The notes under the pieces: generated by a model
What the model was told of the DNA's origin: nothing
Seen by the model: only the letters and a program-made list of their open reading frames with translations
Database searches by the model: none
Source of the DNA: Adiantum capillus-veneris
Lineage: Eukaryota; Streptophyta; Polypodiopsida; Polypodiales; Pteridaceae
Direction: 5' to 3'
DNA length: 64,000 nucleotides
Assembly: GCA_014529385.2 (NCBI GenBank)
Contig: CM043970.1
Span: forward strand, 65,983,996-66,047,995
Shown: in pieces, positions 13,247 through 23,868 of the stretch
Layout of the letters: every line of letters starts with the position of its first letter
Numbering within the stretch: position 1 is the stretch's first letter
Made by a program: the position numbers and the translations under genes

Positions 13247-14367
13247 ATGGCTTTCTCTTATCCGGAGTTTCATGGAAGAATTGATGAAGATGTGGAAGAT
13301 TTTTTGGAAAAGATGGAGGTTGCCTGCATTAGCAACCAGATTCATGACCCTGCGCAGATGTTATGTCTTCTCCAAATTTGTTTGAAGAGTGATGCACGAG
13401 TTTGGTCCAAAGCATTTGAAGAGGAGTTGCGTGTGACGGATCCACTTGTAAGGTTGAGTTGGGACAATCTACAGCATGGGTTGGAAGTGGAGTTTGTGAA
13501 GATAGAAGATCCTGACAAAGTGTCGCAAGAAATACAGGCTTTAGTGCAAAAGGAAGGTGAGCCAGTAGATGCATACATACGCAAGTTTTCATTGGCATGG
13601 GAGAGGATGTGCAAGGCCTTAGCACCACAGGTACCCCCGCCTGACATGATGAAGAAGGACAGGTTCTTGGCTGGTCTTTGGGAGAATATACGTTGGAGAG
13701 TGGAGCTAAAGAAGCCTAGGACATATGAAGATGCACTAGAGGTAGCAAGGAACAAAGAGTGGAAGCTGAGGAAAATGAGCCAGTTAGGGGTGGAGTCTTT
13801 GCCAATGAGGTCTGAATTTTAGACTATAGAGTCTTTACGGTGTCAGGGGTTCATCATGAACCAGTGGTTCCTGTTACTACTCAGGTTATGCCAACAGTGG
13901 TCACTACATCAGTGCAAGATGATGGGCTAAGGCAAGACATGAGGCAAGTGGAAGATTTGATGAAGAATCTTAGCCTAAACATGCTAGGTCAAGTGGGAAA
14001 TAATCGAGGTCGAGGGAGGTTTGAAAATCAGCCAGGAGGTGAAGAAAGGCCTAGGAATGGTGTTGGACAAAGCAATGGTAGGTTTTGGAGGCAGACGCCC
14101 ACGTGTTATAATTGTGGAGAGTTGGGTCACATCAGCCCGCAATGTGATAAACCACCAAGGATGGGGGGAGACATGTATCCATTGCCAAGACAGGTGCTAA
14201 CTAGGTCAAATGATTATGGCATCGAAATTAAGGGAGACGAAGGAACCAGTGGACTGACCCAGGAGGAAAATGGAAAGACAAAAGTGCTAAGTAGTCACCT
14301 TGGAGAAGGCATCAAAGCTAGAGGATACATTAGTGATGCCTATTGGGAAGAGGACCACAGAGGATAA
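13247..14367 (+). pseudogene. Gag of element B, one frameshift
   Basis: The ATG at 13247 (MAFSYPEFHG) starts a Gag core with FLEKMEVACIS, W..LQHGLEVEF and DRFLAGLWENIRW, ending at a stop at 13820. The frame then shifts to 13840-14367, which carries the CCHC knuckle CYNCGELGHISPQC from 14104. The start was chosen because upstream codons have no ATG and homologs in C and D start with a similar short lead. Gag assembles the virus-like particle in the cytoplasm and binds the element RNA through the knuckle. Confidence 0.85.
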
Positions 14368-16159
14368 GGAAGGAAGAAGTTCCCCAGGTCCTAGTAAGAA
14401 GAAAGGAAAGAGCCATGAAGGCGAGGATGTCAAGGCCAAGAGGAAAAGGAGATCTCGTCGAAAGTTTCATGTTTCAGATTTTCCACTAGGAGATGGGCAA
14501 TTAAGCTATGACTTGAAGGAGGATCTGACGAGCAGGAAGGCAGATGTTACTTTTGGGCAGCTTATAGAGATGGTGCCTAAGCTAAAGCGACAGTGGAAGA
14601 GGATGGTTAACCCAATGGAGAAAGAGCCAGAGAGAGGTTCAGTAAAGGTGTTGGCAATGGATGAGCTACTAGACATTTGTCCAATAGTAGATGTGTGGCA
14701 TAAAAGGAAAAATTTAGGACAAGGTTATGTGGATGGCGGAGCCCAAATATGCGTCATAACACACTCATGCGTTGAGAAGATGGGTCTCACAGTGGCTGGG
14801 GTGTCAGGTTTTTGGATCAGATTGGCAAACCATCAAAAAGTAAAATGCTTGGGTGTTGTAAAGAGCTTAGAAGTGGAGGCATATGATGCAAAGGCGGTGG
14901 TTGATTTTCATGTGATGCCAGCAGGGTTGGGAGCATATCCTATTATATTGGGCAAACCATGGTTACGTGCAGTGGGAGCTGTTCAAGATTGGCGACATGG
15001 TACGATTAGCCTCTATGCAAAGATAGGTACCAAGAAGCTTTATAATATGGACACAAGGAAACGATTAGAGGAGCTTTATGAAGATGAGGATGAGTCTAGT
15101 GATGAAGACTCTTCCACGGTGACAGATGAGTACAGTGATAGCACTACCAACAGTGATGAGGATGCTGATGTTGCATTTCTTTTGATGGACAAAGAAATCC
15201 AGGAGTTTGGTTTAGTTGCATTTGCGAATGAGGTTGAAGATGAAAGTGAAGGGCCTTATGAAGTGATTGAAGGGCTGATGCAAACCAAGGTTGAGTTGTC
15301 AAAGAAGCAGGAATTGATGACACAAATGATCAGTGGAGACCTCTCAGCTATGGAGAAGGATATTTATTTGCACATGCTGGCTAGTTTTCCTGATTTGTTC
15401 ATTACTTCATATGAAGAGATCAGAGGGTTCAAGGGCGAAGAGATGCATATAGAGCTGAAAGAAGGTGCTAAGCCAGTGCGGCAAAGGCTAAGAAGGATGG
15501 GTCAAGAGCAAATGGAAGCCTTGCGAGAAGAGGTGGACAAGTTGTTGAAGGCAGGGTTCATAGTCCCTATGGAGACCACAGAATGGGTGAGTCCAGTTGT
15601 AGTCAGTGCAAAGAAGGATGGGAAGTGGAGAATTTGTGTAGATTTTAAACCCTTAAACGCAGCCACTAAGAAGAACCCATATCCTCTTCCATTCATCGAT
15701 CAGATCTTGGATTCAGTGGCAGGTTATGAGAGGTACAATGTGTGTGATGGTTTTTCAGGCTATTTTCAATTGAAGATTGCTCTTAAAGACCGCACAAAGA
15801 CCACTTTTATTACGCCATGGGGCTGCTATTGCTACACAGTATTGCCATTTGGGTTGTCAAATGGACCTTCCTTCTATCAAGAGAGAGCAAATTGGGTGTT
15901 GGAACCATTCATTGGTAGTTGTGTTAAAGCTTTTATGGATGACTTCTGTGTTTATAGCAGTAGGGTTGAACACCATGAGAAGCTGCAGATGGTATTGGCT
16001 CGATATGATGAATGTGGAGGACAACTAAATCCAAAGAAATGTCATCTAGCACAGCCAAGGGTGAAGTTATTGGGCCATATGGTGTCAGAAAATGGCATTG
16101 AGGCTGATCCAGATAAGTTTAAGTCTATTATTCTTCTTCCATCACCTACGAGTACGAAG
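14300..16159 (+). pseudogene. Protease and reverse transcriptase of element B, cut by C
   Basis: A continuous frame with a basic linker, the DFPLGDG motif, retropepsin with DGGAQICV (Asp codon 14732-14734) and ILGKPW, an acidic linker (about 15070-15200), and RT with VSAKKDGKWRICVDF, NPYPLPF, FSGYFQ, PFGLSNGPSF and FMDDF (Asp pair 15938-15943). It is interrupted after LPSPTSTK by element C and continues at 25413. The gag knuckle lies in another frame, so at least one frameshift separates Gag from Pol. The second protease residue is Gly rather than the usual Ser or Thr. Confidence 0.9.
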
Positions 16160-17721
16160 TGACGGGAGCAAAGCGAACCCCGAACCCCGACGGCCTCTAA
16201 AACACCGGGGACCGAATGGCGCGCCTCGAGCCTGTCATGGTAAAGCAAACAGGGGGCACCACCTAGCTTCAGCGGCTAGGACGCAAACAACACACCACCA
16301 TAACAAAGTTTTCATCCAAGAGAGATGGATGCTTGGGAGTAATGATGAAGAGGAAAGGGAATGAGATCAAGTGAGAGAGAGAGTGAGGGAGGGGGTATAG
16401 CGGCTTAGTACTTAGGCACCACAAAAGGATGGCGAATCCGCACACCCTTCACTCATACACAAGCTCACTCCAAAACACAAGACTAGGTGGCGATTCCGCA
16501 CACCTCACATGGGCAAAACATTGCAAGAAAACATACTCACAAAACCTGAAGCTTTATTTAGAGAATTAGGCGATGAAATGGGGAGCATAGGGTAGGGGAA
16601 TGAGAAGGGAGAGAGTGGTAGAGCACATGGCGGATAGGTGGGAGTTGATGGCGAAGACTCGCACGAGGATTATGGCCATCATCCTTCATTTAGTTGCCCT
16701 TCATCTTCCATAGCCAAGGGTGTAGAGGTCATGCTCAAGACAAGCATGGTGATTGCGGTGATGGTGATGGTGTGGGTGTGGGTGTGGGTGTGGGTGTGGG
16801 TGTGTGTGCACTAGGCACACACAGTGCATAGTGTGTTCTTTGGTGATGTTGTGTGTCCTTAGTGTGATGGTGACCCCTCTTTATATAGGGGAGGAGGGGG
16901 AAGAAATTCTAGAATTTAGAAATGAAGAAATCATTATCTACATAGGCCATGTGACTGTGGGCCCCACTTGTCTGGCTGTGTGTATATGTGCCAGAACAGC
17001 AGTCTCATGAGAGAGAGACTAAGAGAGAGAGATGGGTTGATGAAAAAAAGTGAGAGGTGACATGGAGAATAAAGTAATTACAAGAGGGGAGAGAGGGGAG
17101 TGTGTTCAGAGGTGAATCTGTGTGCAGATGTGTGTGAACACAAGAAAAATCAGGTAACCATCGGGTGGGGATGGGTCTGTGGGCACCTTTTTCAGTGAAA
17201 CTGAGTGTGTGTGAGTGTGGGGGAGGTTATTTAGCTACAAGACAAGAGACATGGCGCCATTTAGAGAGAGAGGGCGGTATTTGGGTCATAGGATATGATA
17301 GGAGAGAGAAAGAGGGGGTGGGGTATACTATTTTGGAAGATAGGGTAAGTTGCATGTGAGTTAGTGGTGCATTGTTGGTGAGTTATAATGCATTATTGGT
17401 GAGAGGTGGGGTAGCTTAAGGGGAGAGAGAAAGGAGAAAGGACAAGGGGAAGAGAGAGGGGGTTGACCTTTTGAGTGGAGGAGAGGAAAAGGGACACACG
17501 GCGGGGCAACAGTGAAGAAAAAGGAGGCAAGGTGGGGATGGGCTGCCCCGCAGGCATGAGGTGGCCTATTTTACCTTTCTTATATATTTACATAATCATA
17601 CTTTATTTTTTCTTACTTTTTCCAATGCTTTTTTATCACTCCCTCCCTAAGAGGGGGTTTTCATGGGGTGGGGACGAGAGAAGAGGGGTATGGGAGCTTG
17701 GCTTGTGAAAAGCCCCCATCA
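16160..17721 (-). repeat. 3' LTR of element C
   Basis: 1562 bases; in plus orientation it starts tgacgggagc and ends cccccatca. A GTGGGT-type run at about 16765-16805 is longer than in the other copy. The TATATAAA box is at 16880-16887 on the minus strand. Confidence 0.95.
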
Positions 17722-17737
17722 TTAGCCCTCCCCTTTT
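17722..17737 (-). other. Polypurine tract of element C
   Basis: Minus-strand AAAAGGGGAGGGCTAA sits directly next to the 3' LTR. Its end, GGGGAGGGCTAA, is the same as the tract of element D. Confidence 0.85.
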
Positions 17738-17845
17738 GGCTAGAGGCATTCATGTCTCTAGCTCATCTGTTTGATCATTATCGTCGGAGGTGGTGGCTGA
17801 TGGTGTGTTCTCATCTGGAATGTCAATCGGTGGAGCCTGGTCAAA

Positions 17846-20800
17846 TCAAAGAAAATAAGGTTTAAGTCGCCAACCATTTACCCTTGTTTTATGAAGTTTT
17901 CCATCAGCCTCCATAAGCTGGTAGCTTCCATTGGCATACTTTTTCCTGATGATGAAAGGGCCTTCCCATCGGAGTAGGAGTTTCTTATCCTTGCGCGTGT
18001 CAAAGCGATTGTCGTAGCGGAGCACCAACATTCCTTTCTTCAATTCTTTTTTCCGGAGATGCTCGTTAAAGCTAAGCCGTCTATGCTCTGCTTGTGCTGC
18101 ATATTAATTTATTGCTTCTTCTCTGTCTAGCTGCAGTCTTTCCAAGTTAATGATGTGATCTGTCAAATGCATGTTGGGCTGTTGAAGCTAGCTTGCCATT
18201 ACTCTGAGACTTTGTAGTTGCACTTCAATGGGCAAGATTGCTTCCTTACCAAATACTAGATGATACGGTGTGAATCCCAAGGATGTACGAAATGAAGTTC
18301 TGTAGGCCCATAAAGCTGGTAGTAGATACTTATCCCAGTCTCCAGGATGATTTTTTACCTGCTTGGTAATAATTTTAGAAACCATTCCATTTACCTTTTC
18401 AACTAGGCCATTACATTGAGGGTAATATGGTGAAGAGTGCCTCCTTGTAATGCCCAGTTTCTGCATTAATTCTCCTACCAAGTCTGCTCTGAAACCAGGC
18501 CCTCTATCAGAGATGATCTCTAAAGGTGTGCCAAACCTACAGCATATGTTCTCGTAGATAAATTTAGCTACCTCTACCGCTGTGATTCTAGTGGTGGTTG
18601 TAGCCTCTGCCCATCTAGTCATGTAGTCGACCCCCATGATAATGTAGAATTTTCCTGAGTTGGCCCTAGGTAATGGCCCAATGGCATCGATACCCCATTT
18701 TTCAAATGGGCCATATGAGAGAATAGGTGTCTGTGGTTCAGGCATAAGTGACCTAGTGCCGGCCTTTTGACACAACTTACACGTTTTGCACCAATGGTGT
18801 ACATCACGGTTGAGGCTAGGCCATATGAAGCCTGCCTGCAAGATTTTCCTACTTGTTATGTCTAGGGCAAAGTGACCACCACAAACCCCGTCGTGACAGC
18901 TAGCAATTACTCCCATGATTTCGTGAGAGAGAGGGACCTTCCTGAGTATTTGGTCCTTACCCTTACAGTACAAACCATCATTGATGAGTCGATACCTTGT
19001 GGCCTTCCGCGTCAGCCATTTCTTCTGTCCCTTTGTTAAATCTGATGGGCATTTCCCTGTTTCCAAAAAATGCATGATGTCAGGCAAGGCATCACTGCCT
19101 TGAAATAGAGGGAGCTTTAGTTTTATTGCTCCAACCACCACTTCCTGTAGTCTTTCACTTGCTAGGGCATCTGCTTCTTGGTTTTGAGCCCTTGGGATAT
19201 GGTGTATTTGAACTTCTTCAAACTTACCCAACAAGGTTTTTACACCACTTAAGTGAGTCCTTAAACTAGGATTCTTGCATGTCCATGCTCCATTTACTTA
19301 CCTTACCAGAAGTAGAGCATCCCCAAATACATTAAGGCGCTGTACACCTTGCGAGACGCACCATTGTAGACCCTTGGTTAGTGCTGCATACTCAGCTTCA
19401 TTGTTAGAATGTGAATCTAACAATTGGCCCAACGAAAATACCTTTGTCCCTTTGTCATCAAAGACCACTATGCCTGCAGCTGCTTTGTCGGACGCTCGCT
19501 TGTAGGCTCCATCAAAGTAGAGAGAGTATGCTCCTTCTACCATCGGTGGTACTGGAGCTAATCGGACTTCTCCTTCCTTAGATTGCTTCTCCTTCCTTTC
19601 AAAGACTTGGTAGGTCATGAGTCCCCCCAAACTTGCCCTTGTCGTGCTTTCTATTTGTACCGTGTAGTCAAACTCTTGCAGACGAACTAGCCATTTAGTA
19701 ATTCTAGCAGACACATCCATGTGTTGTACAACATAGGGAAATATTTCATCCGTGGTTAGAATCACAAATTGCTTAGGCAGCAAATATGACCTAAACTTTG
19801 TAGTTGCAAATCTAAGAGCTAGGACTAAGTGTTCCACATGGGTGAAACCTTTCTCTCCTTCTGTCATCATTCGACTAGAGAAGTAGATTGGCCTCATGAA
19901 AGATGTCGTCGTATCCTTTTGGAGTAGCACAGCCCCCAATGAGTCATCACCAACACTTGAGGTGACATAGAATTTTTCATCCCACTTAGGTGGTGAGATA
20001 GTTGGCAGAGTGGCTAAGACCTGCTTTACCTTGTTGTAGTGATGTTCGCTTTCCTCGTCCCAAGTGAAAGTTGATCTTTGAGTGAGTTGTTGCAGTGGTA
20101 GAACAAGTTGTGATAGTAGATGTATGAATCTACTTAAGTACCTCACCTTCTGTAGAAAAGAGACCAGTTGGCGTGCGGTCGTTGCTGAAGGTAGGGCTAT
20201 GAGTGCGGACACCTTACTTGGGTCGGCGTTGATACCTTTTGCTGAAATTTCATGGCCTAGTAGAATGACTTTACTCTCCCCAATGTGGCATTTATCCACA
20301 TTTAATTGCCCACCTAGGCTCTGCAACCTGGCCAAACCTTCAGTTACCTTTTCTAAATGTGAAATACGGGAGCTATATATACAAAAATCATCAATGAACA
20401 CTCTTATGGATGTTCCAAAGAACGGTTGAAAAACATATGTGACATATCTTTGGAATGTGGCAGGTGCATTTGTGAGACCAAATGGCATAACCCTGTATGC
20501 CAAACAACCCCATGGTGTGATAAAAGTGGTTTTTAGCTGATCCTCCAAGGCTATTCGTATTTGAAAGTATCCAGAATAACCATCACAGACGATATAGCAT
20601 TCAAAACCCGCTACTTCATTCAGAATTTCATCCAAGAAAGGGAGAGGAAAGTGGTCTCTCTTTGTAGCTGCATTTAGTGGTTTGTAGTCAACACAGACCC
20701 TCCACTTACCATTCTTTTTAGGCGTCACCACTACGGGTGACACCCATTCTGATTTTTCTATAGGATAGATGAATCCCGCCTCCAGCAGTTTCCTTACCTC

Positions 20801-21772
20801 GGCCAAGAGTGCCTTTTCTTGTATGACCCCCAATCGTCGTAGCTTTTGCACAACTGGTTTTACCCCTTCCTTCAGCTTAATATGATGTTCCACCACTGTA
20901 ATGCCTGTGATTCTTTCATAGTTGTCAATGAACAGGTTAGGAAATCCCATCAACATTTGCAAAAAACTATCTTTCTCCTCAAGTGTTAATTCCGTAGACA
21001 ACATACCCTTCAACCTACTTCCTCCTAGGCCAAGTGATTTGCTCTCCTCTTCATTGGGTTGCCCTTTTGGTGATGGATCACCAGTTGTGCTTACCCTTTG
21101 TGGATCCTTCATAACGATACCCATCACATCAATGGAGCTGTCACTTTCGTCGGTGGATGTGGTCTCCTCCTCAGAACTGGAAGATTCGCTAGTGGTTTCA
21201 TCTGCCGATGTTTCCAGATTCATTTGCTTCTGCTTGCCAATCCTCATGTCGTAGTAGATTGTCTCCCCTTTCTTACCGGTCATGCGTAGAAGGCCAGTAC
21301 CCCAGTCCTGTTTTGCCTTCATGGCCATCAACCATGGCCTTCCCAAAATTAGTGGATAGCCCTCCCCCTTAGTAGGCATTACAAAAACATCTACCGCTAC
21401 CTCAGTGTTGAAAGCTTTGATTTTCACGGCACTTACCACACCCACACACTTTACTTTTGCGTTGTTTGCCATCTTTGCCTTGCATGGAGAAGGCCTGTCA
21501 ACCTCGAGCCCTAATCGAAGCATCATAGCTTCGCTCATTACACAGATTTGTGCACCTCCATCAATGTAGGTGTTTCCAACCCTCTTTCCTTTTATGTTTA
21601 CGTCGACAATTGGAAGGATGTCATCCATGTTGCATCCCGAAATTTCTCCGGCTACCTTTGTTTTGGAGCGTCTTGTACTTACCATTTTAGACCATTGTTG
21701 CCTTACTTTAGGTACAAGATGTAGCAGCTGGCAGCTGTGGCCATGTAATCTTCGGTCCTTGCTCTGCCACAT
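17846..21772 (-). pseudogene. Pol polyprotein of element C, three stop codons
   Basis: One reading frame from about 21737 down to 17846. Protease DGGAQICV (Asp codon 21560-21562) and ILGRPW. RT with TPKKNGKWRVCVDY, GYSGYFQIRI, PFGLTNAPATFQ and FIDDF (Asp pair 20387-20392). RNase H (GDDSLGAVLLQ). A second, archaeal-like RNase H with YFDGAYKR, HSNNEAEY and GDALLLV (about 19300-19520). Integrase with HHCC (HDGVCGGHF ... CKTCKLC), GIDAIGPLP, ISDRGPGF and NGLVEKVNG, and the C-terminal RWEGPF and VNGWRLKPY. In-frame stops are at about 19297, 18188 and 18104. All catalytic residues persist. The first bases overlap the gag frame. Confidence 0.92.
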
Positions 21773-23009
21773 CCAATGTTAGATCATAGGGCTTAGAACT
21801 TTCCCCTAGCTGGAAGTCGGTGATGCCCAATTTCCATCGTGGCCTGGATGGCCTCTTGCTAGTTTCTCCTCTCATGCTTCTCTCATCATCTGATTGTGTA
21901 GCTTTCTCCCTCCTAGCTCTTTTCACAGTCATGGCTTCAAGTGGTTCTAAAAATGTTACCTTCTCCTTACCTTTGTCCCTCTCCTTTGCTCTGGGTGGAT
22001 CCACTACTACGGCTTTTCCTTTCTCTTCTAGCCTTATGATGTTTACAGGGCGATCAGGTGGTGGGGCTGGTGGAAGAGGTGGGATGGATGCTTGTAGTGG
22101 TGTCTGGGGTGGACGTAGAATTTGTGTTGGTGGGGGTGGTGCTCGGGGCGGGGGTGTTCTTTCTCTAGGGGGTGACAATTGGTTCCTCCTACCTCCTCTA
22201 TTATAGTTTTGTCGTGGTTTGGGACAGTAGTACATACCGTGACCGTATTCTCCGCAGTTGTAGCAATGATACTCCCTGTTTTGTCTTCGTGCTCTTCCAG
22301 GGTCTTGATCTCTTTCTTGACTCCTCCCTTGCTGTATTAAGTGGACAGACAAATTCTGCAGTTGGTCAATAATATGGGCCAACATATCTTGTTGGTCATC
22401 TCTTACCCCAAGAGCCGGTGGTGGTGGTATGGTGGTTGTCGTAGTTACTGGTCGACGCGATGTTCCTTCTTCTGTTGACTCGGTTTCTTTGGCTTTCATT
22501 CTCAGCTTCTTGTCCTTAAGGCGAGCAATCTCAATGGCTAACTCGTACGTAGCCGGGAATCTACCTTTCACCTTCTCCTTGAGAAGCGTCCATAAGCCAT
22601 GAGTGAACCGATCTTTTTTTAGCAAATCGGGTGCAGCTTCCCCCCTAGCCAGTGACTCAACCCACCGTTCCCACAAATCCACAAATTTGGACTCATAGGT
22701 GGCATATTCTAAAAGACCCTCCTGCTTCAAGTCTCTCAACTTGTCCCACAACTTTTCTGAAGTGGTACCTCCCCCAAAGCGCCTCTTAAAAGCGGTTTTT
22801 AAGGGTTCCCAGTCATCCTTGGTTGCTTGTGGAAGTGCATTGTACCATGATCTAGCTTCTAGCTTCATGAGATGCTTAAAGAATATAACCCGGGATTCAT
22901 CCGTATCTTTGTTGCTCACTACACATGCTACTTCAAAGTCATCTAGGAAGTCTGTTACCAAATCCTCCCCCTTCTTTCCTTTAAATGTTGGAAATGCTAC
23001 ACTTGCCAT
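21708..23009 (-). CDS. Gag of element C
   Basis: ATG at 23009 (MASVAFPTFKG); the frame is open slightly further but only with non-ATG codons. Residues about 15-180 form the Gag core (W..ALPQATKDDWEPL, RRFGGGT, DRFTHGLW). A CCHC knuckle CYNCGEYGHGMYYC lies at about 22215-22270. A proline-rich segment follows at about 22050-22190, then a basic segment and DFQLGESSKPYDL. The end runs out of frame at a 7-base tandem duplication (cagctgc twice, near 21735-21750). Without it the frame would continue into pol as in element D. Confidence 0.88.
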   Translation of the reverse strand: MASVAFPTFKGKKGEDLVTDFLDDFEVACVVSNKDTDESRVIFFKHLMKLEARSWYNALPQATKDDWEPLKTAFKRRFGGGTTSEKLWDKLRDLKQEGLLEYATYESKFVDLWERWVESLARGEAAPDLLKKDRFTHGLWTLLKEKVKGRFPATYELAIEIARLKDKKLRMKAKETESTEEGTSRRPVTTTTTIPPPPALGVRDDQQDMLAHIIDQLQNLSVHLIQQGRSQERDQDPGRARRQNREYHCYNCGEYGHGMYYCPKPRQNYNRGGRRNQLSPPRERTPPPRAPPPPTQILRPPQTPLQASIPPLPPAPPPDRPVNIIRLEEKGKAVVVDPPRAKERDKGKEKVTFLEPLEAMTVKRARREKATQSDDERSMRGETSKRPSRPRWKLGITDFQLGESSKPYDLTLDVAEQGPKITWPQLPAATSCT

Positions 23010-23093
23010 GATTACTGACAGAGAGCTAGAAAGACACACTGCTTAACTTGCAAAAGTTTTTTTTCTTCTTTACAAGGAGGCGTGTATACCCTC

Positions 23094-23312
23094 TTATACT
23101 AGGACATAGATTAAAACTTCAAACGGTACATTGCTTTGTACCAAAGGTAAGACAAATGGTTGATCTGATGCCAGAACCTCCAAAAACCGCTCCCCACCCA
23201 GCATGGTGTCAATGACGTGCTGGTAGTGAGCCTTCAAATTCAGTATTACCTTGATTGAGCGTACACGTGTTGGTATGTGTGATCTGTCTTGAGGTAGGTT
23301 GTACTGATTCAT
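23094..23312 (-). CDS. Small accessory protein of the leader family (C copy)
   Basis: 72 codons from ATG 23312, last small frame before gag (84 bases from its stop to the gag ATG). The function is unknown. It aligns over its length with the B, D and F copies. The common positions are K.H/Q.[FY]Q, a G..R..E motif, LAS..P, LPL, PFEV and the tail IYVLV at the stop. It is the most diverged copy: the INY motif is missing and Gln-Ser stands in its place. The remaining pattern matches too well in order and spacing to be chance. Confidence 0.7.
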   Translation of the reverse strand: MNQYNLPQDRSHIPTRVRSIKVILNLKAHYQHVIDTMLGGERFLEVLASDQPFVLPLVQSNVPFEVLIYVLV

Positions 23313-23329
23313 GTGAAGCTTAGAGGTGC

Positions 23330-23554
23330 TTAGTCAATGTCCAAGCTTGTGGGAGAGGGTGGTGTTCTTTCCTGAAACAAACTCAGTAGATCCCTAGTTT
23401 CTCTAGTGAGAGTGTGAGCCAATGCTTCCGTTATCTGTGCTGCAGCATCAGGTGCGACTTGAAAACTGACTGTGATAATTACCTCGGTGATTTGAGTTAC
23501 CCGATTCTCAAAGTAGAATAGTGTTGATTCTCTATTGTGTAGAGCTCCTTCCAT
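23330..23554 (-). CDS. Leader small frame 2 of element C, unknown
   Basis: 74 codons from ATG 23554. It is not recognised. The middle is rich in beta-branched and small residues (ITEVIITVSFQV, then AAAQITEALAHTL), and the end is Ser/Pro/Asp. It overlaps the previous frame by 23 bases and ends 17 bases before the next ATG, giving a compact three-frame leader. It could be a very diverged relative of the small family, but I cannot show this. Confidence 0.4.
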   Translation of the reverse strand: MEGALHNRESTLFYFENRVTQITEVIITVSFQVAPDAAAQITEALAHTLTRETRDLLSLFQERTPPSPTSLDID

Positions 23555-23795
23555 TTTGTTGTTGTGGGTTGGTTGTAGGTTGCGGACATGGTTTCAACCT
23601 TCTCCTTCTTCTTCTTGGCACTTGGCCTATGTATATCCACTGGGTTTGGCGTGTTGGTTGACTCTCCCACTGCAAATCAATTATCGTTATGCCTGGCACT
23701 CGAGCTTCGATGGAGATGCGGAGTTCGTCTAGTTGTGCTTGGAGCTCTTCTTCTTCTGTCGTCCAATTAGCAAATCCTGCAAGCCATTCATCCAT
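23532..23795 (-). CDS. Leader small frame 1 of element C, arginine-rich
   Basis: 87 codons from ATG 23795, the first ATG frame after the PBS (53 bases away). The N-terminal half is acidic with a Glu/Gln/Leu-rich helix (TEEEELQAQLDEL). The C-terminal part has a run of six arginines (RRRRRRLKP) that could act in nuclear import or RNA binding. No homolog is recognised in the other elements. Whether it is translated is unknown. Confidence 0.4.
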   Translation of the reverse strand: MDEWLAGFANWTTEEEELQAQLDELRISIEARVPGITIIDLQWESQPTRQTQWIYIGQVPRRRRRRLKPCPQPTTNPQQQNGRSSTQ

Positions 23796-23847
23796 TCACA
23801 ATAGTTTAAGGATTTCAGTCTTGTAAACTGAAGGTTTTCATGAAAAG

Positions 23848-23866
23848 GTCCTCAGTGGGGGCACCA
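23848..23866 (-). other. Primer-binding site of element C
   Basis: Minus-strand TGGTGCCCCCACTGAGGAC two bases after the 5' LTR. Its first 18 bases equal the PBS of element D. Confidence 0.85.
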
Positions 23867-23868
23867 AA

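Noticed and set aside
16092-17865. Plus-strand frames repeated at 23840-25399
   Set aside because: Antisense frames within the LTRs of C; duplicated with the LTR, purine-rich, no family similarity.
23330-23554. C leader frame 2 as a member of the small-protein family
   Set aside because: Length and position fit, but the FQ..FG..R..E and terminal motifs cannot be aligned convincingly.
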